Shown in pieces: positions 6,255-10,899 of a DNA stretch of 10,899 nucleotides (position 1 is the stretch's first letter; each line of letters opens with the position of its first letter). Both the position numbers and the translations under genes were made by a program. The notes beneath the pieces are model-generated. The model saw nothing but the letters and a program-made list of their open reading frames with translations. It searched no databases and had not been told where the DNA came from. The DNA comes from Bacillota bacterium (lineage in GTDB: Bacteria > Bacillota > Clostridia > Acetivibrionales > DSM-1351): the NCBI GenBank assembly GCA_023416275.1, contig JAEZIB010000162.1:1-10899 (forward strand), read 5' to 3'.

Positions 6255-6884
6255 TTAGTAATTAAATTTAGATTTCTTTCCAGCTAAAATTATTCTGACC
6301 TTTTGAATTGTTTTTTTTAAATCATTATTTGATGCTGCAGGTATAAACTTATTTCCTGAACATTGGGGACATTTAAGACAAATCCCCTTTCGATGCAAAG
6401 AAACACCAATATCATTACAGCCGCATTGACAGCTCAAATCGCCTTGTTCGGCAATATCGTGTATTTTATTGAGAGTTTCTATCATTACCTGAGTATTAAC
6501 AAAATAATTCTCATATCCAAGACCATCAATAATGACATCTAATTCCTTTTCAAATTTATCAACATGATCTCTAACTGAAGAATCTCTGCCTATAAAGCAT
6601 TGCTTTATACTAGTTACTGGACAAGTATATACCATTATATCTTTACTGGTAAGGTCTTCCCTGTTAATTATCAATGAATGTTCCGCTCCACATGCTATAC
6701 AAGGTACTGTGATTTTATAAGTATTTTTACATACTTCAACTATGTCAAGCTTTGTACCTTCACACCTACATTTTGGCACAATACCTTTATGTTTATGGAA
6801 CTTAAATAAATTGATATTAGTAAAATCAAACATTCCACAACAGAAGCATTTATATGCTATTGTAACATCCATATCAATAAGCAT
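6255..6884 (-). CDS. Cysteine-rich protein with probable zinc ribbons, function unknown
   Basis: I do not recognise this 209-residue protein. It holds 16 cysteines in paired knuckles: C13/C15/C16, C39/C41, C62/C65, C88 and C96, C152/C154/C156, and C169/C172/C175. The last group (CLKCPQC) reads like a classic zinc knuckle, and the pairs suggest two or three zinc ribbons joined by a helical middle (about 103-147). The C-terminus is basic (AGKKSKFNY). There is no signal peptide or membrane segment, so it should be cytoplasmic. The ATG at 6884 follows GGGGTGA at good spacing; a second ATG four codons later is less well placed. It runs in the same direction as rho, 245 bases upstream, but rho has a perfect promoter of its own. 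No clear promoter or terminator was found for this gene. A nucleic-acid or protein-binding role is a reasonable inference from zinc ribbons, no more. Confidence 0.75.
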   Translation of the reverse strand: MLIDMDVTIAYKCFCCGMFDFTNINLFKFHKHKGIVPKCRCEGTKLDIVEVCKNTYKITVPCIACGAEHSLIINREDLTSKDIMVYTCPVTSIKQCFIGRDSSVRDHVDKFEKELDVIIDGLGYENYFVNTQVMIETLNKIHDIAEQGDLSCQCGCNDIGVSLHRKGICLKCPQCSGNKFIPAASNNDLKKTIQKVRIILAGKKSKFNY

Positions 6885-7091
6885 TTTCTCACCCCATCAA
6901 TACTATATTTATTCGCTATTAAAACAAAAACTCCTTCTTAATATACATTATGTAAATCTATAACTGTTCAATTTATCCTTTTACCTTCAAATACCTGAAA
7001 ATTCTTGCTCATAATAGAATAATTTTTTGTTACAAAAGTATTCAATCAAGAAAGTTTTGAAAAAAACGATGCTTTTTAGTACTCTGACCTG

Positions 7092-7129
7092 TATGGACAT
7101 ATTAATCAGAAATTCTGTAATAGTCCATA
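7092..7129. repeat. Near-complete 38-base hairpin downstream of tRNA-Thr
   Basis: TATGGAC (7092-7098) pairs with GTCCATA (7123-7129), TATT with AATA just inside, and CAGAA with TTCTG at the centre, with small bulges (A7099; AAT opposite T). Nearly the whole sequence folds on itself. No T-run follows on either strand. It sits ten bases beyond the tRNA-Thr terminator in the gap before the cysteine-rich gene. Confidence 0.45.
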
Positions 7130-7138
7130 AAATCGCAT

Positions 7139-7170
7139 TAAAAAACCCTTTGAAATAATTTCAAAGGGTT
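7139..7170 (-). terminator. Intrinsic terminator after tRNA-Thr
   Basis: In minus-strand sense AACCCTTTGAAA pairs perfectly with TTTCAAAGGGTT across a three-base loop (12 pairs), followed by a run of six T. It begins directly at the CCA end of the tRNA. Confidence 0.95.
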
Positions 7171-7246
7171 TGGAGCTGGCGGACGGAATCGAACCCCCGA
7201 CCTGCTGATTACAAGTCAGCTGCTCTACCTGCTGAGCTACACCAGC
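7171..7246 (-). tRNA. tRNA-Thr (anticodon UGU)
   Basis: Full cloverleaf of 76 bases including an encoded CCA (7173-7171). The acceptor arm GCTGGTG pairs with CGCCAGC with one G-T pair. The D arm contains AGCTCAGCAGGTAGAGC, the anticodon stem is GCTGA/TCAGC around the loop CTTGTAA (anticodon TGT, reading ACA), and the T arm contains GGTTCGATTCC. The discriminator base is U. It has its own terminator; the tRNA-Val terminator lies upstream, so the two tRNAs are separate transcripts. Confidence 0.97.
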
Positions 7247-7670
7247 GCAAATAACCATATGCTGTTATACAATAATATAACAAATTGTTCGATGCAAGGG
7301 ATATATTAACACATTGTTCTAATCTTGTAAATACTTTTTTTAATTTTTTTTATTTTTTATTTCACCTTTTATTTAACTACAGTTCAGTCCCTTAATATAG
7401 ATTACTAGCAGTCCATAGGTATTAAAACTTTTCAATGGTTTGTTGCCAATATAATTGTTGGAGTTAATAATGTTTTATCTCAGCATTTTAGACATCTTCC
7501 ATATTCATCACGCAAGGATCATACTGTGCTAAAACGACATGAAGGTTTTCAGGTAAAAAAGCTGAATATATGTATACATACTTTTTTGATTTAATAACAC
7601 AATATTACATTCACTCAGAAAGCCCTTAACCAACTGATTCATGCAATTATTTCTCAAAACAAACTTTCTG
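7247..7670. other. Intergenic stretch between the two tRNA genes
   Basis: No gene with a credible start is visible. For tRNA-Thr only a weak promoter can be proposed on the minus strand: a TGTTATATT extended -10 near 7281-7289, inside an inverted repeat of CTGTTATA-type arms (7272-7291). The part from about 7440 to 7610 is less A+T-biased than its flanks and reads open on the minus strand for 38 codons between two stops (about 7491-7604, containing PENLHVVLAQYDPC), and on the plus strand for about 60 codons without a start. This could be the relic of a decayed gene, but I cannot name one. Confidence 0.4.
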
Positions 7671-7716
7671 CAAACAAAAAAAAATAGCGGCTAACTCAAT
7701 AAGAATTAGCTGCTAT
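7671..7716 (-). terminator. Intrinsic terminator after tRNA-Val
   Basis: Minus-strand sense: ATAGCAGCTAATTC pairs with GAGTTAGCCGCTAT (14 positions, one A-C mismatch, one G-T pair) around a five-base loop, followed by nine T and then GTTTG. It starts seven bases after the CCA end of tRNA-Val. Confidence 0.95.
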
Positions 7717-7722
7717 ATTTTG

Positions 7723-7798
7723 TGGTGGGAACTATAGGGCTCGAACCTATGACCCTCTGCTTGTAAGGCAGATGCTCTCCCAGCTGAGCTAAGCTCCC
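7723..7798 (-). tRNA. tRNA-Val (anticodon UAC)
   Basis: Cloverleaf of 76 bases with encoded CCA (7725-7723). The acceptor GGGAGCT pairs with AGTTCCC with one G-T pair. The D arm contains AGCTCAGCTGGGAGAGC, the anticodon stem is TCTGC/GCAGA around the loop CTTACAA (anticodon TAC, reading GTA and possibly other GTN codons), and the T arm contains GGTTCGAGCCC. The discriminator base is A. It is a single-gene unit, with a consensus promoter just upstream and a strong terminator just downstream. Confidence 0.97.
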
Positions 7799-7811
7799 GA
7801 ATGTATTTGTA

Positions 7812-7840
7812 ATTATAAACTTTAACCGAGTAATTGTCAA
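7812..7840 (-). promoter_or_regulatory. Consensus promoter for tRNA-Val
   Basis: Minus strand TTGACA (7840-7835), 17-base spacer, TATAAT (7817-7812): both hexamers are perfect. The -10 box ends 13 bases before the tRNA 5' end, so the primary transcript would carry only a few extra 5' bases for RNase P to remove. Confidence 0.9.
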
Positions 7841-8068
7841 CATTATTTTTTTTAACCAACTTTCCATTGATAAGCATGGACACCTAAAATATATTTTTTT
7901 AAACACATTTTCTGTATATTATATTTTCAATGGCCAAGTATAATAAAATTAGAGCTGAAGCTGATAATTATTTCAGACTTGTACATATTACTTTTATAAA
8001 AATACATCTAAAATTTTATTGGGATATTTCATGCAAAAAAATTAAGATGTAATTGCCTATTCTTTTTT
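7841..8068. other. Non-coding gap between divergent tRNA-Val and deoD
   Basis: AT-rich sequence with no supported gene. It separates the leftward tRNA-Val promoter from the rightward deoD promoter. A 40-codon plus-strand frame (7930-8052) has no ribosome binding site and no recognisable product, and is not called as a gene. Confidence 0.5.
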
Positions 8069-8098
8069 TTGAAATAATTGTATAATTTAAATTATAGG
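8069..8098 (+). promoter_or_regulatory. Candidate promoter region for deoD
   Basis: TTGAAA (8069-8074) matches the -35 consensus at five of six positions and is followed after 18 bases by TATAGG (8093-8098). A perfect TATAAT (8081-8086) lies between them but lacks a good -35 at the right distance. Either -10 may be used. The leader to the deoD ATG would be about 100 bases; I see no known riboswitch in it. Confidence 0.45.
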
Positions 8099-8201
8099 GA
8101 TAGCTTATATAAAGAATATGCCATTTAGCCGTCCAAAAACAGCTTATTTAATTGCATATCTTAAACTATTATTATTACAAAAAATATCGGGAGGTAAATA
8201 A

Positions 8202-8909
8202 ATGATTCCAACACCACATATTAACGTAAGTGAGCAGGGTATAATTGCAGAAACTGTATTAATGCCAGGTGATCCTCTTCGTGCAAAATTTATTGCAGAA
8301 ACTTATTTAGAAAATCCAATTCAATTCAATACAATTCGTAACATGTTCGGTTATACCGGAACATATAAAGGAAAAAAGGTATCTGTTATGGGCTCAGGAA
8401 TGGGCATGCCTTCAATTGGTATCTATTCTTATGAATTGATTCATTTTTATGGGGTTAAAAACCTTATTAGAATTGGTTCTTGTGGTGCGCTACAAAAAGA
8501 AATCAAAATCAGAGATATAATTATAGGAATGTCTGCCTCTACTACGTCTAATTTTGCTTTGCAATATAATTTACCAGGAACTTACGCACCTACAGCCTCA
8601 TGGTCTCTAATGAAAAAGGCTATAATGATAGCTGACAGTAAGGGTATTGAAACAAAGGTTGGAAATGTTTTATCAGCGGATGTCTTTTATGATGATGATG
8701 CTGACTCATGGAAGCAATGGGCTAAAATGGGTGTTTTAGCAATAGAGATGGAAGCAGCAGCTTTATACATGAATGCCTCTCGCGCAGGTGTAAATGCATT
8801 GGGTATTTTTACTGTGTCTGATTCCTTTACTTCACACGAGGTAACAACAGCAGAGGAGCGCCAAACTTCATTTACAAATATGATGGAAATCGCTCTAGAA
8901 TGCGTATAA
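8202..8909 (+). CDS. deoD: Purine nucleoside phosphorylase, DeoD type
   Basis: Cytoplasmic enzyme that splits purine (deoxy)nucleosides with phosphate into free base and (deoxy)ribose-1-phosphate, for purine salvage. The 235-residue length fits the hexameric DeoD family (E. coli 239). Conserved landmarks: TPHI at the N-terminus with H6, the phosphate-binding MPGDPLRAKFIAE (21-33, R27), R46, the motif IRIGSCGA (89-96; R90, S93), the ribose-binding EMEAAALY (182-189; M183, E184), and the base-binding TVSDS (204-208) with catalytic D207, followed by R220 in AEERQTSF. All expected catalytic residues are present. The ATG follows GGGAGGT (8189-8195) at good spacing. It forms a single-gene unit with its own promoter and a hairpin terminator; no other nucleoside-catabolism gene adjoins it. 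Confidence 0.96.
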   Translation: MIPTPHINVSEQGIIAETVLMPGDPLRAKFIAETYLENPIQFNTIRNMFGYTGTYKGKKVSVMGSGMGMPSIGIYSYELIHFYGVKNLIRIGSCGALQKEIKIRDIIIGMSASTTSNFALQYNLPGTYAPTASWSLMKKAIMIADSKGIETKVGNVLSADVFYDDDADSWKQWAKMGVLAIEMEAAALYMNASRAGVNALGIFTVSDSFTSHEVTTAEERQTSFTNMMEIALECV

Positions 8910-8935
8910 GTAAGTTGCCAAAATAATATAACATT

Positions 8936-8997
8936 AAGGCTATAAAGAATTTTGTAAATACAAATTTCTTATAGCCTTATTATTTTATTTGTTTTTT
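8936..8997 (+). terminator. Intrinsic terminator after deoD
   Basis: AAGGCTATAA (8936-8945) pairs exactly with TTATAGCCTT (8969-8978). The interior continues with TTTGTA/TACAAA after a small internal loop. A T-rich tail (ATTATTTTATTTGTTTTTT) follows. It starts 26 bases after the deoD stop. A and T content on both sides would also allow some function on the other strand. Confidence 0.85.
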
Positions 8998-9001
8998 GCA
9001 T

Positions 9002-9116
9002 ATATTAGGACTTGCTGGACAAATACATAGCTTCAAACTCGAAAATGAAGTTTGTATAAGCATTGTACATTTTGCAATTTTACTTTTGTGTTACATTTAT
9101 CAATTTGTCCTAATAT
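9002..9116. repeat. 115-bp stretch bounded by 10-bp inverted repeats
   Basis: ATATTAGGAC (9002-9011) is the exact reverse complement of GTCCTAATAT (9107-9116). A second, overlapping pair also exists: GGACAAAT (9017-9024) with ATTTGTCC (9103-9110). The left end therefore looks like the right end with nine extra bases (TTGCTGGAC). A smaller inverted repeat lies inside (CAAACT/AGTTTG, within 9034-9052). There is no coding frame. It could be a structured leader or RNA, or a small non-autonomous repeat; no target-site duplication is obvious. Confidence 0.45.
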
Positions 9117-9119
9117 CTC

Positions 9120-9151
9120 TTTAATATTTTTTTCTACTTTGATATAATCAA
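9120..9151 (+). promoter_or_regulatory. Candidate promoter with overlapping palindrome, upstream of LtaS-like gene
   Basis: A perfect TATAAT (9143-9148) is preceded at 17 bases by a poor -35 (TTTAAT, 9120-9125). The -10 box lies within the 13-base palindrome TTGAT-ATA-ATCAA (9139-9151). This geometry would suit a repressor covering the promoter, but no regulator is known. It would give a leader of about 145 bases, which contains two similar AATGGTTT segments (9193-9200 and 9214-9221). Confidence 0.35.
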
Positions 9152-9299
9152 CATTGCCGTCAAAATACCCAAAGCTGGTATTAATCACGTGCAATGGTTT
9201 AAGTCAAACAACTAATGGTTTTACTTAGCAGTTTTTTATTATTCATTAGTATACACAATATTAACTGTGCAAATAATTTATTGGAAGCTGGGAAGAAAC

Positions 9300-10899
9300 A
9301 TGAAAATCTTTAAAAACAAAGTAACGGTATTAATGGTACTTTTATTATCTGCGGCTGTAAGTGTTTTAGATATTTTTAATAATGGAAATGGCATTTTGCA
9401 GCTTATATTAGCACTATTAAGTTCATTTGTAGTTTTTTACATGCCATTATTATCATTTAAGTCAAAAAAATTAAATGCAGTTCTGCTTATTGGAAATATT
9501 GCTTTATTAGCTATTACCTATATTAACTTTAGAGTTTTATTGGTTAACATTCTATTATTGTCATACCTGATTTGGGGCCTAATTACTCCAAAACTCATAC
9601 GACATAAATATTTTCTGCCTTTTACATTTTTAATAGCCTTTGCATCTGTATATGGAGCTTCTTTTTTAGAATTTAGTATTCCTCTATTTACATTAGTATT
9701 CTACCCAATTTATGTATTAGGATTTATTACTAATCAGCACAATATGGTTAAAACAAAAAAGGTTTGGGGCTTTACTATTTTCAACATATTGTTCTCTGGC
9801 TTTTTGCTTATGGCTATAATGTATAAATCCTTAGGCAAATCAGTTCTAGGAAGCTTACTATTTTTGAATTTTGAAAAGCTAGGAACAGTATCAGCTGTAT
9901 ATTTGCCTTTTTTAGCCATACTGTTTGCATGGTTTGCAGCTTCGGTTAATTTGCTATTTTATTTACCGTTACAAAAATTTGAAAAGGGTAAAAAATCTTT
10001 TGAATTTACTGTTTATATTAGTTCAGTTTATAAATTTATAATGTTTTTTGTGGTTGTCATTTTGTCTATATTCATATGCGAAATCTCTATAAGGCAGAAC
10101 TTTTTAACTACACTACATGATATATTAGAACCAAACCTAATTTTTAATATATTATTTTTATCAGGTATTTATTTATCTTTAATTACATTAATTGGGAAAG
10201 GTATATCAAACATTATCATAGCTCTCTTAACAATCTTTCTGACTCTAGCCAATTATATTAAATTTACTTATTTTGAAGAACCCTTTTATCCTTGGGATAT
10301 ATATTTAATAAAAAATCTTATTGGAATTTCCAAAGACTACCTGAGTGTTCCACTTGTAATTGTAGCATTGGTAGCCTTTGTAGCTATTGTATTATTAATA
10401 ATTCGTTTCAGAAGTACTGTTTTGAAATATTTAAAACCAAAAATGTCACTTATTTTTATGCCATTTGCTGTTTTATTATTTCTTTTAAATATGAATGTCT
10501 TAGACCACAGCTCATTATCCACTCAAATTGGTATTCAAAAGTCGTGGTACATTGGAAGAACTGAAATATTGGCAAATGGTATGCTAGCACAAAATTATTT
10601 CTATCTAAACGACTTGGATAAATACTTAAACCCCAAGCCTAAAGGCTATAATCAAGAAAAAATACTAGCTGTTAACAAGAAATATGAGATGCCTGCCGAC
10701 CAAGCTACTACCACAACAAAACCTAAGCACGCCGAGAAACCTAATGTCGTTGTTATTATGAGCGAAAGTTACTGGGATTTGTCAAAATTGGGTGGAATTA
10801 AGTTCAATAAAGATATTTCCGAAAATGTTCATAAATATCAAAAAGGCCAACTAGCTTCTCCTGCTATTGGCGGCGGTACTGCTAATACTGAGTTTGAAG
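9300..10899 (+). CDS. LtaS-like membrane phosphoglycerol transferase (3' end missing)
   Basis: Membrane enzyme of the alkaline-phosphatase/sulfatase superfamily, related to lipoteichoic acid synthase, which moves glycerol phosphate from phosphatidylglycerol onto a growing polymer outside the membrane. The frame is open for 533 codons and runs off the window. About thirteen hydrophobic segments precede the catalytic part: eight in residues 1-225 and five in about 245-400. The second group resembles the five-helix domain of classical LtaS, including EPFYPWD (327-333). After an exported linker rich in threonine and lysine (about 464-478), the catalytic domain begins with NVVVIMSESYWD (482-493; E489 is the likely metal ligand) and reaches GGGTANTEFE (524-533), where T527 is the expected nucleophile. 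The ATG at 9300 has a weak GGGAAG site. Whether it makes lipoteichoic acid or another glycerol-phosphate decoration cannot be told. The rest of the catalytic domain lies beyond the edge. Confidence 0.88.
   Translation, partial: MKIFKNKVTVLMVLLLSAAVSVLDIFNNGNGILQLILALLSSFVVFYMPLLSFKSKKLNAVLLIGNIALLAITYINFRVLLVNILLLSYLIWGLITPKLIRHKYFLPFTFLIAFASVYGASFLEFSIPLFTLVFYPIYVLGFITNQHNMVKTKKVWGFTIFNILFSGFLLMAIMYKSLGKSVLGSLLFLNFEKLGTVSAVYLPFLAILFAWFAASVNLLFYLPLQKFEKGKKSFEFTVYISSVYKFIMFFVVVILSIFICEISIRQNFLTTLHDILEPNLIFNILFLSGIYLSLITLIGKGISNIIIALLTIFLTLANYIKFTYFEEPFYPWDIYLIKNLIGISKDYLSVPLVIVALVAFVAIVLLIIRFRSTVLKYLKPKMSLIFMPFAVLLFLLNMNVLDHSSLSTQIGIQKSWYIGRTEILANGMLAQNYFYLNDLDKYLNPKPKGYNQEKILAVNKKYEMPADQATTTTKPKHAEKPNVVVIMSESYWDLSKLGGIKFNKDISENVHKYQKGQLASPAIGGGTANTEFE

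Noticed and set aside
6888..6975. Promoter for the cysteine-rich gene
   Set aside because: TTGAAC and TATATT-like boxes exist, but at 20-base spacing; no pair was good enough to list.
7706..7906. 66-codon minus-strand frame with a peptide containing SLAQLGEHLPYKQRVIGSSP
   Set aside because: It is the well-known spurious translation of a tRNA gene; the frame spans tRNA-Val and its promoter.
7930..8052. 40-codon plus-strand ORF upstream of deoD beginning MAKYNKIRAE
   Set aside because: No ribosome binding site, no recognisable product, and it lies in AT-rich intergenic DNA ahead of the deoD promoter.
10292..10564. Short plus-strand frame inside the last gene
   Set aside because: Out-of-frame shadow of the LtaS-like gene, which is continuous from 9300 to the edge.

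Overview
The window looks like chromosomal DNA from a low-GC, Gram-positive, spore-forming member of the Clostridia. The evidence is the strong A+T bias, a YtvI-type sporulation membrane protein, consensus sigma-A promoters and GGGAGGT-type ribosome binding sites, a four-cysteine (zinc) form of ribosomal protein L31 encoded next to rho, and a lipoteichoic-acid-synthase-like protein. The gene block rho, rpmE, yqhQ (DUF1385), prmC is a familiar clostridial arrangement. A Ruminiclostridium-like host is a guess; the genus cannot be fixed from the sequence alone.

Layout, left to right. Bases 1-842 (+) hold the 3' part of a YtvI/AI-2E family membrane protein, cut by the left edge. It converges on a leftward block: prmC (release-factor methyltransferase), yqhQ/DUF1385, rpmE (L31), rho, and an unrecognised cysteine-rich protein of 209 residues. 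Most of these have their own recognisable promoter, and rpmE has an intrinsic terminator, so this is a series of neighbouring transcription units rather than one tight operon. Further right on the minus strand lie tRNA-Thr(UGU) and tRNA-Val(UAC), each with a strong intrinsic terminator. On the plus strand follow deoD (purine nucleoside phosphorylase) with its terminator, then, after about 320 bases of non-coding DNA with inverted repeats, a large LtaS-like membrane sulfatase that runs off the right edge.

Functional themes: translation (PrmC, L31, two tRNAs), transcription termination (Rho), purine salvage (DeoD), and envelope/sporulation (YtvI, LtaS-like).

The most notable feature is Rho itself. 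It has a normal core of about 417 residues, but about 318 residues of low-complexity sequence separate the Rho_N helical domain from the RNA-binding domain. The distal part of this insert is very rich in glutamine and contains five tandem 11-residue (33-bp) repeats. This resembles the prion-like Rho insert reported in Clostridium botulinum. A possible 19-codon leader ORF sits immediately before the rho ribosome binding site. Secondary items are the cysteine-rich protein upstream of rho, an extra N-terminal membrane domain on the LtaS-like protein, and several unexplained inverted repeats.
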